In this document: positions 24,691 through 35,208 of the stretch, in pieces
Position numbering within the stretch: position 1 is the first letter of the stretch
How the letters are laid out: each line of letters opens with the position of its first letter
Assembly (NCBI GenBank): GCA_034620365.1
Contig: JAQGEQ010000071.1
Location: 6,014,001-6,078,000, forward strand
Origin: Pegea sp. RAD2-039
Lineage: Eukaryota > Chordata > Thaliacea > Salpida > Salpidae
Reading direction: 5' to 3'
Length of the DNA: 64,000 nucleotides
Notes under the pieces: model-generated
The model's database searches: none
What the model saw: the letters and a program-made list of their open reading frames with translations, nothing else
What the model was told of the DNA's origin: nothing
Made by a program: the position numbers and the translations under genes

Positions 24691-25156
24691 TTTCTTTTAA
24701 ACATTTTAGAAAATGAAATAATTTTTTTCGTAAATCTTACTTCAATCGTAATTATGACGCAAATCTTCTTTCTGACGTCATAATATCAGAAATTAATCTG
24801 ATTAAATCATCGATTAGTTTGAAAAGCAAATAACTCGACGAATATATCTCATCAAGTAATTTCATTTCATATTGGTGGCTAAACTTTAAGGTTTTTAAAC
24901 ATTTTATAAAAGTTTGAATTTAATTCCATCAATAAAAATAAATTCAAACAAAAAAAAACAACAATTTTATAACCAAAATATTGTAAGTTTTTCACAATAT
25001 TCGGACATTTTATTATCTTAAGAGTCTGTTACAACATTAAAAGTTTTTATAAGCTTCTAGAAAGCTAAAAGTAGAAGATTTCGAATCTTTATCTTTTATT
25101 ACTAGATCTGAACCCTGATTCAACATCTTGATGTCTTCTATGTCTTCTACATCTAT

Positions 25157-26479
25157 CTAAACATCAAAATACATCTTTAGATCTTCAGATAAATCTAATT
25201 TAATCTTACTTATGTCGCTTGGAGACGTCTGTACGTGTCGAGACCTATATGTTACAGCATTTCGAATCGCTGATGCATATCCTACAACAACAACATTTGA
25301 GTCACAACAAACATACAATTTATAGAAATATACTTTCAAGAACACTGCTGGCGATACTAATCATCGAATTCTGTCGTCTCACGCTTCTACTTTTTTTTCT
25401 TCTATTTAAATTTATTAGAAAAAGTTAGAAAATGTTGAGATTAACTCAGATTACAAACCTGGGTTGAGGTGATCTTCTTGAAAATTCAGGCCAAAAATAA
25501 TCACTTCTAGAATCTGAGAACTAAAAAAAAGCTTTTTGATTTAAAATAATTCGAATAAAATCTCAAAAATTTAAAATAAATTTACCTCAAGATTTGAACT
25601 TTGAGTTCTTTCTAATCTTATTGGACTTTGTGTTGGAATCTGAGTTCCTTGCTGAAATCAAATTGAAGATATTTGAAACATTTTAAACTTTTAAAAGAAA
25701 TTAGTTGATGACAAAAATAGAAAAAATCCAATTTACTATCAGCTGGTTATTGATCAAATCCGTTTTATATTCAAAACATTTTATTAAAATTATGATAATA
25801 ATAATTATCAGCAGAAGAACCAAAACTGCCAGAACCACCAACAGAATAGACGCTGAAAAAATCAAAATTAATTCCTTGAAACTAAACATGTTATTTACTT
25901 ACCCGAATTTAGGTTTAGAAGTGTAAAAATACTTCCACCTGTATAAAAAATTAGTTTTAATTCCAAAATATTTAAAAATTTAATAAATATTTACTTGTGA
26001 CTGAATTTATTTTAGTAGTTGTAGCATCTAACAAAAAACAAATTATTAAAATTGAAGAATAAATTTTCGGAAAAACTAAATTATGAAATTTAGAAATAAC
26101 ACTTTTTGCGAATATATATTACCAGTAGCAGTTTCTTCAACAGGTTTACCGTCAACAAGTGACTCTAAAAAAAGATGAAAGTAATGTTAGATTGGAAATA
26201 TGATTTGATATACACTCTAATACAAACCATAACTTGAATACTAACCTTCTGAAGGCCATTTATCACCTGGCATAACTGAAATTTTATAATTTAATATTAG
26301 AATTGTTGAACTTTTTCTATTCTTTTGTCTTTATCAGTTAAAAATAATTTTTTTAAGTTAAAAACTTTTATCAGATTAATATAAAAAATGTTGTAAGGTT
26401 TTGTTTGTAATAATATTTTTTTAATTGAATGTTTAGTAAGTAGATAGAAATTAGAATTACTTCCATCTGACGTGTCCAT
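25157..26479 (-). CDS. Small single-pass membrane protein, paralog A (unrecognised)
   Basis: Nine short minus-strand exons with matching phases, about 165 residues: start at 26479 (MDTSDG), then about 26247-26275 (IMPGDKWPSE), 26126-26165, 25996-26030, 25904-25943, the membrane exon at about 25730-25851 (SILLVVLAVLVLLL followed by eight Ile/Leu, then KCFEYK), 25587-25652 (TQIPTQSPIRLERTQSSNLE), about 25460-25522, and the last exon 25157-25244 (SRHVQTSPSDISKIKLDLSE...YFDV). There is no signal peptide; an N-out topology with a short Thr-rich stalk and an Arg/Ser-rich cytoplasmic tail is inferred. A paralog with the same exon plan lies at 29862-32033. No known family was recognised. Confidence 0.55.
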
Positions 26480-27516
26480 TTTAGATGGTTAAATTTCAAA
26501 ATACTTTTCCTAGTCAATAAATGAATCCTTAATTTGCTTTAAAACACAAAATATATGAAATAAATTACATTCAAAGTATATTATTTATAAGTTAAAGCAG
26601 ATATAAAGTATTTTAAATATAATTTTTTCAAAGATTATGCCAGTTAAAACACAAGATTGAATACAAATAACTTTTCGAAAATTGCTTGTCTAAAATGAAG
26701 TTTTTCTTTTAATAAACATCAATTTTAATTTTATTTATATATTTATATAGATAATTATTTAATAGAATTATATAGAAGATTATACAAAGTTATATAGAAC
26801 AACTTTGAAATAATAATTTTTGTAATGTTAATAATTACTCATCACATTATCTCGTTTGCAGTATATAAAAATAAAACTACTTACTATCAAAAGCAATAAA
26901 TAAAAGATGTCTTTAAAATATACAAAAATATAAAAATATTCCTTTATAACCAAAAAATTTTGCAAAATTTAGATTAAGTTTATAACGATAGAATCTGTAA
27001 TTGTTCAATTAGTTACTATGACGTAATAATACTAATTGTCATGAAATGCTCACAAGACAGACTATCGGACTAATAACCAACATTTGGCCATATATATCCA
27101 ATTATATATATCCAATTTCTGTTAAACTTATTATTTAGTTTTGATTAAAAGCTATTTTCAGGTAATCATCTCATTTTTAAATCAATTTCAAACAACTTTT
27201 TAATTTGGTTTATTGCTGGTTATTTACAAGTATTTTCAAAACTTATAAATTCAAAGTATAAATTTAAAAGTTAACTTTTTGTGATTTGAATGAAATATAA
27301 AATTTTTTAATGATGAATTCAGTCTAAATATCATTTGATGAAATTTATTTTACTCTGATAACTCGAACACCATTGATAAAACAAACAAAAACAGATATTA
27401 AAATGTCTCAAACGACAATTATTACAAAGATATTTGAAAAAGTGAAAAATATTTCCGTCCAACTTACTATAAATTTCATATAAATTAGTAAATATGAAAG
27501 TAGTAAATGAAACAAC
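26480..27516. other. Intergenic stretch
   Basis: AT-rich and nearly devoid of open frames. It must contain the paralog A promoter, but no clear element was seen. Confidence 0.4.
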
Positions 27517-28191
27517 TCATATTTTGTTGATGACTTCTACTGCCGCAAGTCTGATAGATCCACAATTCTGTATTCTCTCTAACCCTGTCTCAGCAACTTT
27601 AACTTCATCTGAACATTCCTCAATAACTTGTTTAACAGCATCAACAACTTCACTTGCTTCTATATTGATATTTGCAGAAGCAAGTCTACGTTTGGTCAAC
27701 TTAAAAACAACTTCGGCTAATATATCTCTGCTGCTAGCTTTATCTACAGAATTATCAGAATTAAGTGAGTTTTCAGTTTCTGTAGTGACTTTGTCGTTGC
27801 AAATAGCGTCGTTGCTTCCACAAACACCAGTGGCATTATTTTTCTGCAACTTTGAATTACTCTGAAACCAGAAAAGGTTTTGATCTGAAACGTTGAAATC
27901 TTCAACCTCTAAATAATCTGAAGATAACACATAGTATCCTACAAGTATATTGTCTTCTGAGGACATAGTTCTACAGACCCGGAAACCTGAACAAGTATAA
28001 CATTTCAAACAGCCAACATCAATGACTTCACAGTGAAAACCGATATAAAGCATTTTGAAGTTGTAGATATCTTCATATAAAGTAGCGTGGGTAAACACGA
28101 GAGAATTTGGAAGAGTTTCTATATTGATAGCAGTAAGATGATTTTTAAAAGCAGCTTTCGCCCTACAATTCCGACAAACAAAACACTTCAT
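27517..28191 (-). CDS. Intronless Mis18/Yippee-like cysteine-rich protein
   Basis: A single uninterrupted 224-codon frame. The N-terminal ~100 residues carry paired cysteines: MKCFVCRNC at the start and GCLKCYTCSGFRVC about 60 residues on, then a hydrophobic VGYYVLSSDYLEVEDF. This spacing, with a glycine-cysteine step and a short strand after the second pair, resembles the Yippee/Mis18 zinc-binding fold. In Mis18 that fold is followed, as here, by a C-terminal helical region (here AVKQVIEECSDEVKVAETGLERI). Mis18 proteins license centromeres for CENP-A loading, but the resemblance is by pattern only, so the function is a guess. It lacks introns, unlike most neighbours, and lies between two tandem paralogs, so it may be a retrocopy. 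Start: first Met in the frame. Confidence 0.55.
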   Translation of the reverse strand: MKCFVCRNCRAKAAFKNHLTAINIETLPNSLVFTHATLYEDIYNFKMLYIGFHCEVIDVGCLKCYTCSGFRVCRTMSSEDNILVGYYVLSSDYLEVEDFNVSDQNLFWFQSNSKLQKNNATGVCGSNDAICNDKVTTETENSLNSDNSVDKASSRDILAEVVFKLTKRRLASANINIEASEVVDAVKQVIEECSDEVKVAETGLERIQNCGSIRLAAVEVINKI

Positions 28192-29861
28192 TTTAAATCA
28201 CAGATTGTACAGATAGAAACCAACAAATTTATCTGTAATTCTAAAATAAACTTTTGCTATTCGTTATTCTAAAAAAATAAAAGTATATAGATTTAATTAA
28301 CTAAATAATTAGTTTTCACATTATAAGAGATTAACTTAAAGTATTAACTTAGATCTAATACATCTCTACAGTTATAAGGCGAGCCACAAATAATATTTTC
28401 ATTACAAACTTTTAAACCGTTAATGTAGTAACGATAAAGTATTAACTTTCTGTAGCAATTCAAAGAGACGCAAAACTCCGAATTTAAGGCCGGAGTTGGA
28501 GCCTCGTAGGCAGTCACTGTACTCAGTGTCGTTCTGGCAACTCCTGCGACGCCAGCTGGGTGCAGCTGCATCAGTCCTTCTGTTCCGCTGCATACTTTGC
28601 TGGCGTGGAGAGTGGAAACCTGCTGCATGGGCAACAACTGGCTCTCGATAACTTCTGTCCTGGCTTACATTTTCATTTTTCATATAAATACTTTAATGTT
28701 ACAAATAAATCGTTGGTTTGTTGGAGATTTCTATTACAGAAGAACTTTTTTTATTTAGAATACATTTTAAACGATGAATAATTCAGGAATTGAAAAAAAA
28801 ACTTTGAAAACGGAATTTTGATAACTTTCGTTGCTTCGAATTATAAAACTGTTTTTTTTGTCAATTACAAATAAAGTTTTCTTTTTTACTTTTCTATGCA
28901 CAGATTTTTTCGTAAAAACTTTTACGTTTAATAGAACAAGTAACTTTTAACCAACCATCAAGACATATTTGCAGTTTGTTTATTGAAATAAACTAATTTC
29001 AATTAAACTCATTTTTATCAATAAATTGTCGGTTTACTAAATTTACAAAATCTAAATTTCGAAATTAAAACTTATCTTGTCAGATCTTTTATTAAAAAAA
29101 TTTAAAAACTTTCTTTAACTTGAAAATATAAAAGACAAATTTTCAGTTGTTGAAATCAACATATACAAAAGTTTTAAAAAAATGAACCCTAAAATACCAG
29201 CAACTGAGAGGATATCGCAGCGGGTCGCCAAGCAACTGAAGAAAAAGGAACCCTAAAAACTTGTTTATTCCATTTCTCTACGTCTTGCTTTGTTTTTCGC
29301 TCAAAGCGCATCCAGCAGTTCTTGGCATTTAGTTGATCAAAGTCTACTGATAGTTTGAATCATTAAAACTATCGCTAATGTAACCAGCTTCTTTTTCTGT
29401 TTCAGATAGAAAGTTGTAAGTTTGTGACAGCATCTTATTTCACTTTACAATCGCTTGTGACAGTAACTACTACACAGGTTTGTAAACTCTATCACCATTT
29501 ATGATTTAAAAAGATGTAATTTTCTGGTAACAAACTGAACTCATCACTTAAATCTATTCAAGAGCAATTAATTTAATAAAAACCGATCAAATTGAACCAG
29601 TATCAGAAAATATTGGATATAAATAGAAATTCTATTTTTTGGAATTAGAGGTCTTTGAATATTTGATCTTTTAGAGATCATTTCATCAAATTTATAAAAT
29701 ACTTTCAGCAACTTTATTAGCAAAATATTGCAAAATGTTCACAATATTTGGACAACATTTTATTAAAATCTCAAAACAAATAGGAGTTTTTGAGTGAATC
29801 TTTCATCTTTATCTGAACCCTGATTCAACATCTTGATGTCTTCTATGTCTTCTACATCTAT
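28192..29861. other. Intergenic stretch with a GC-rich repeat patch
   Basis: Mostly AT-rich. About 28440-28680 is markedly GC-richer and shares a hairpin-forming block with the SINE at 39.4 kb. A 24-codon frame lies at 29182-29256. About 29810-29861 is already homologous to sequence downstream of paralog A. Confidence 0.5.
28440..28680 (+). mobile_element. GC-rich dispersed element sharing a block with the 39.4-kb SINE
   Basis: Positions 28468-28506 match 39497-39538 almost base for base: AGACGCAAAACTCCGAATTT, then GCCGGAGTTGGA and CCTCG. The block can fold as AACTCCG...CGGAGTT. The GC-rich flank to 28680 differs from the AT-rich background. It is probably a second, rearranged or different subfamily copy of the element. 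The minus-strand frames across it look like translated repeat. Confidence 0.5.
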
Positions 29862-32033
29862 CTAAACATCAAAATACATCTTTAAATCTTCAGATAAATC
29901 TAATTTAATCTTACTTATGTCGCTTGGAGACGTCTGTACATGTCGAGACCTATATGTTACAGCATTTCGAATCGCTGATGCATATCCTACAACAACAACA
30001 AGATTTGAGTCACAACAAACATACAATTTATAGAAATATACTTTCAAGAACACTGCTGGCGATACTAATCATTGAATTCTGTCGTCTCACACTTCTGTTT
30101 TGTTGCCTTTTGCTACAAATGTTGTGATTATTTGAAGCTAAGGAGATTAGATGACAAACCGGGGTTCCGGTGATCTGGTTCTCCCGTTAGGGTGTCTCTT
30201 TGAAGGGTTTGCCCAGTGGTCATCAATTCTGCTATCTGGATACTAGAAAAATAATAAATTTAAAAAATAAGATCGAGTCAATTTCGAAACGTGGTTACAA
30301 ATTCAACAACTCTTACAGCGAACAAAAACCAAATAAAACGAGTAAAGAGCTAATTGGAAGGTCTTAGATGTCATAAGATTAATACAGAAACACTGTAGAG
30401 GTGTTGATAAAATGCAGATTATGAATGAAAGTTTGATAAAATAGAAGAAGAAAGTGAGGAAATGTAAGTTGCTAACGAAACTACTGAAATCTTGTTTTTA
30501 AGAACATTTTAAAGATATGATTTTGATTCTGAATTCTTAAAATTAACAAAAATAAAAACAAATGTATCACCCAGTCTCCTTGTTGGCTACTGCTATCTCT
30601 GCTAACAAGAAAATTTAGTGTTAATATAAAATTTGAATCAAGTCACAATTAGTTGACAACTTTATACTAATCTCTGTGAAACTACAAACCGATAATCACG
30701 TGGTTGTCGCGCATAATTTCTTGATGGTTTTCTCGAATACTCGCTTTTAGAATTTGGGCGCTAAGAAAAAAGTTTTTGATGTAAAATAATTCGAATAAAA
30801 TTTCTAAAATATCTTTCAAAAGACAAAATCTTACTTCAACATGTGAAGTCCTTTCTAATCTTGTTGAAGCTTGTGTTGACGTCTGAGTTCTTTCAGTTTG
30901 TTGTTGCTGTAATCAAATTACAATTATAAAAATATCAGCTGATGTACAAATCGATGAATTCAAATTTACCTGGTTCGTTTTATGGGTCTTTTTATATCTG
31001 CAATATCTAATTGCTAAAAGGATAAGTGCAATTAGCAGCAGAAGAACAAGAATTGCAAGAGTTACTATGAGAATGGATGCTGTTAACAAGATCATTAAAA
31101 CATATTCAAGGTCTGTAGATGATTTTTCTTACTCAAATTTTCGTTTATAAAAGAGAACAAACTGAAGTCTGAGAAAAAAGAAAATTAAATTCTTTAATTT
31201 CAAATGTTTTCTTTTAGCTTCACCTTTTGTGTTTGAAGTAACACTGCTAATTTCAGTAGTAACACCCCCTTCTCCCTCAACAGGAGCCCCGTCGCCCTCA
31301 GTCGGACCCCCATCTTCAGGAGGAACCCCATCACCTCCAGCAGGAACCCCACCTCCAACGGGAACCCCATCACCTCCAACGGGAACCTCGTCTACTCCAG
31401 CAGGACCCCCATCACCTCCAGCGGGAGCCCCATCACCTCCAGCAGGAACCCCGTCTCCAGCAGGACCCCCATCACCTCCAGCGGGAGCCCCATCACCTCC
31501 AGCAGGAGCCCCATCACCTCCAGCGGGAGCCCCATCACCTCCAGCGGGAGCCCCATCACCTCCAGCAGGAGCCCCATCACCTCCAGCGGGAGCCCCATCA
31601 CCTCCAGCGGGAGCCCCATCACCTCCATCTTTTAAAAGTAAGTGATGAATTTTAATTTTTAAGTTTAAAAAATGTAAACCAACTTACCAGTATCACCTAC
31701 GTCATCAAGAAGTGTTTCTAAAAAAAGATTAAAGTAATGTTAAATTGGAAATATGATTTGATATACACTATAATACAAACCATAACTTGAATACTAACCT
31801 TCTGCAGGCCATTCATCACCTGGCATAACTGAAATTTTATAATTTAATATTAGAATTGTTGAACTTTTTCTATTCTTTTGTCTTTATCAGTTAAAAATAA
31901 TTTTTTTAAGTTAAAAACTTTTATCAGATTAATATAAAAAATGTTGTAAGGTTTTGTTTGTAATAATAATTTTTTTAATTGAATGTTTAGTAAGTAGATA
32001 GAAATTAGAATTACTTCCATCTGGTGCATCCAT
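29862..32033 (-). CDS. Small single-pass membrane protein, paralog B, with Gly/Asp/Pro stalk (unrecognised)
   Basis: Same exon plan as paralog A. It starts at 32033 (MDAPDG; exon 32015-32033), then 31799-31828 (IMPGDEWPAE), about 31688-31718, the stalk exon 31224-31628, about 31138-31175, the membrane exon at about 30970-31080 (SILIVTLAILVLLLLIALILLAI then RYCRYKK), about 30838-30905 (TERTQTSTQASTRLERTSHVE), further Arg/Ser-rich exons near 30700-30765, 30557-30602 and 30160-30230, and the last exon 29949-29862 (RHVQTSPSDISKIKLDL). The product is about 320 residues. The stalk encodes GGDGAPA repeats, absent from paralog A. The first two exons with their introns, and the last exon, are almost identical to A, while the middle exons are strongly diverged. 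Function unknown. Confidence 0.55.
31424..31625. repeat. Coding 21-bp tandem repeat (GGDGAPA on the minus strand)
   Basis: About nine 21-bp units reading CCATCACCTCCAGC(G/A)GGAGC on the plus strand. The phase-consistent minus frame gives GGDGAPA; degenerate units (GGDGVPV, DGGPAGV) continue to about 31260. The plus-strand Pro/Ser frame 31229-31645 and the minus-strand MEVMGLPL frame are shadows. Confidence 0.85.
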
Positions 32034-34518
32034 ATTTATGACGTTCGGTAGTCAGCAATAAATGAAGCTTTAAAAATTTAAATGTTTTATTTCAGAATTC
32101 GAAATATAATTGTTGACTTTGCTGAAAAATAGAAAAGCAAATCTTATTAGAGCAAAACGAATAACAAATATAATTAATATAACTTTAAATATTATTATTT
32201 TAACATTAAATCAGTTATTGCTTGAATACGCAAAAATGAAAATGTAATTATTCTTCTAAAACATATAAATTCTATAATTTTATTTAAAAGGCATTTTACG
32301 ATTGTTATTTAGTAGAATTATATTAAAAGAACTTTTAAATAATCACTTTTATAATGTTAATAGTAACTTAAAAATAATGAGGATTTTAATAATCGCTTAA
32401 AAAACTACTTACTTTATAAGAAAAAGGTATAAAAGTTGTTTTTTGAATATAATAAATGCATATATATTAACTTTTTTTAGCATTTAAAATAATTAAACAT
32501 AAAATGTAGAAAGTAATTATCTAATTGATTATTATGTAATAATCAAAATTGTTTTTATATCATAAAGACAAACTTCTAGCTTGAAATTGTTTGGTTTCAA
32601 TAAAACTTTTTCATCTTATAATTGTTTTTTTAGTTTAATAATTGATTTAATTAATAATTGGTTTAATCTAAGAAGTTATAACTAGCGAAAAAATAGGACC
32701 AAAAGTTGTTAACTTTGCACTTTTCTCAATTGTAATTGGTTCTAATGTAAATTGTAATTTAATCTACTTGAATATAGTTTAAAAAATTGAAAAAATGTGA
32801 AATTAGAATTCGGCAAACTTGAAAATTTACAATGGAACCAGTTTTTACATAAAATTTAAATTAGATTTCCAAATAATATTAATTTATTCAGCAATATTAA
32901 GAATTTTAGAAAAAGTTTTTTTCTATGAAAGCTACAGTTAATATAAACTATTGACTTTTGAAACAAAGTTGGAAAGACTCTCTACGTATGTGCTTTTAAG
33001 AATTTTTCTTAAAAACGTATCCTAAAAAGTACGAAAAAATTAATTGATCTTAAAATAGAAAATAAAGAAAAATTGAGCTTAATATCCGAATTCAGCATAA
33101 CGACTCAGCATAACTTTCCTTTATTAAGTTAGAAGTTAGATATTCAATTTAAAAAGAATTACTTTTGTTCATCTAAGATGTAATTATATTCTCATTTTTT
33201 ATAGCATGTTTATAGTTAGTAGTAACTTCGGATAAATGAGATTTTATTTATACTTTTAGTCAATACTTTTGTCAGAAAGATAAGTTCTGAATTATATTTT
33301 GACAACTTTTAAATTTATATTTTTGATTACATTTTTTAATTGATCTTAAACAATTCTGATACTTAATTTTATGAAATCTTTAAATAAATTGTTTCTCAAA
33401 TAAATTTGTAAATATTTGTTCCTTAAAAAATATTGTTAAAACCATCATTTGAGTAAAACATATTTGCAAAACTTAATAATGCTTCACAGTCTCAGAGTTT
33501 AAAATAGTTTAGAATGTAAGAATTGGTTTGAAAATGGAAATTTTTCAAACTAACATTTTTTTGTACAGCTTAGAGAACCTTTTATCTAATTTCAAGCAAC
33601 TAAAAATTATTATAAAAATCGATCTTTCTGGGGAAAGTTAATTTTTTGTCAATTAATAATTAAACCATTTTTGTAAATTTAAGTTTGCTACAATTCAAGC
33701 TTGAAATTCGGAACTAAGTATTAATACATGTTTAAGTTTAAATTTCTATAATTTATAATTATTTTTACATTCTATTTAAGAATGCAAAATTGTTTAAAGA
33801 AAATAAAAAAAATATTTTAAACTTGTAAAAAAAATAATTTTTATTCAGATAAACGATTTATTTAACTTTTAAATTATAATTCAATTAATAATTGGCTCAT
33901 AATATTTGATATTTAAATTTATTTAAAAATCTAATCTCAAAATTTATAAATATTTTGTAGAATAAACTTATTTTACTTATTCTAATTTGAAAAAACAATT
34001 ATTTTTCTTGGTACTTAATAATGTAATTTCAAATCATGTTTATTAAAATTATATAAAAATTAAAACATTGTTCTTATAATTTATTACAAATTAGTTTAAA
34101 TGATATTAAAAGATTTCATTTTTGTTTTATCAAATTTTTTATGTGTATTTATTTAAACTTTGAATAAATACTAAATTAATTATTAAAAAAGACTTTAAAC
34201 TTTATATTCTGTATTATATTATTCTTGGTAAAATTTAAAAACCTTTGTAATTGTAATTTTATTATTTATTACTATTATCTTTTATTATTAATTTATTATT
34301 ATTTATTTTATAATTTATTGGGCTTTTTTAATTCATGACTTTAAATTGTTAAATAATTTTTTCACGTAATAATATTATTTTTTTTATATAATTTATACTT
34401 ATTTTTTCTCTACTTTGTATAATCATTATTTTTTATTTATATAAATCTAATATTGATGATATCATTTTTATTTCTTTAAATGATTCAATTATTTCAAAAT
34501 AATTTTTTGTATTTTTAG
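32034..34518. other. Gene-poor AT-rich stretch
   Basis: 2.5 kb upstream of CHRAC1 and upstream of paralog B (divergent starts). Extreme AT content, no frame longer than background, no RNA gene seen. Confidence 0.5.
34517..34518 (+). promoter_or_regulatory. Possible trans-splice acceptor at the CHRAC1 start
   Basis: A T-rich tract plus AG ends directly at the initiator ATG, leaving no 5'UTR from this exon. Similar sites precede ATG7 (58081), KCTD, SLC10A7, PRMT7 and PSMA6 starts. A cis-spliced leader exon further upstream is the alternative. Confidence 0.4.
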
Positions 34519-35208
34519 ATGTCTGATAAACAATTAAAAATTGAGGTACTTCCACTTTTGCCTTCAAATAAAGTTGAACTTATCATGAAAAGTTCACCAG
34601 AGATGGAACATATTTGCCCAAATGCATGTTATGCAATGACTAAAGCTGCAGTAAGTTGTAAAGTTATGTTGCTCTTAAATAGATTTATAGTATGAAGTAT
34701 TTTCTCATGAAATATTGAAAAAGATAATTTTCTTGTCACTTAATAACCAACTACATTTAACAGTTTTATTATAATTAATTATTTATAATAAGGCCTTTTG
34801 GCTGAGTGGCTAGATATGTTATTAGTGATGACCAAAAAAACTTTGATGCTTTAAATATTTTTGTAGATTTATTAAAACTGTAGATTTAATTTAATCTTTA
34901 TTTATTCAGGAGTTATTTATTCAGAAAGTTACAATCCAAGCACTTGAAACTACAAATGGAAAACAATTAGACTACAAACACATTGCTAAAGCTATTCAAA
35001 ATGAAAATGCATTTAACTTTCTTGAAGGTAATCAAACTTCTGATAAATCATTTTCAAATGGAGATTGAATTTTTCAGATATTGTTCCACAAAAGATCACG
35101 GTCAGTGAATGGAGAGAAAGATCTAAGGAGCTTAAAAAGTCCGGAAAATGCAGAGGGAAGATTTTTGAAGAAGAATCCGATGAAAAGGAAGATGAAGAAG
35201 AAGAATAA
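34519..35208 (+). CDS. CHRAC1: CHRAC1-type histone-fold protein
   Basis: Histone-fold subunit of the CHRAC chromatin-remodelling complex, which pairs with POLE3. Exons: 34519-34650, 34920-35027, 35078-35208; about 123 residues. The histone-fold helices carry VELIMKSSPEMEHICPNACY, TKAAELFIQ and YKHIAKAIQNENAFNFLEDI. These align with human CHRAC1 (IRVIMKSSPEV..., TELFVQ, FQFLADILPKKI) rather than with POLE4 or NF-YC. The tail ends in an acidic run (EEESDEKEDEEEE), as in the family. The AG of a TTTTTAG tract abuts the ATG, suggesting trans-splicing or an upstream 5'UTR intron. Confidence 0.9.

Noticed and set aside
25219..25428. Plus-strand frames opposite the last exons of paralogs A and B (also 29924-30127)
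   Set aside because: Both copies carry them only because the underlying sequence is duplicated. The minus frame has matching splice phases.
27494..27865. 123-codon plus-strand Ser/Thr/Leu frame
   Set aside because: Antisense shadow of the Mis18-like gene.
31229..31645. Plus-strand Pro/Ser/Gly-rich frame of 138 codons (collagen- or extensin-like)
   Set aside because: It is the antisense of the paralog B stalk exon. The minus frame joins neighbouring exons in phase and matches paralog A at its end.
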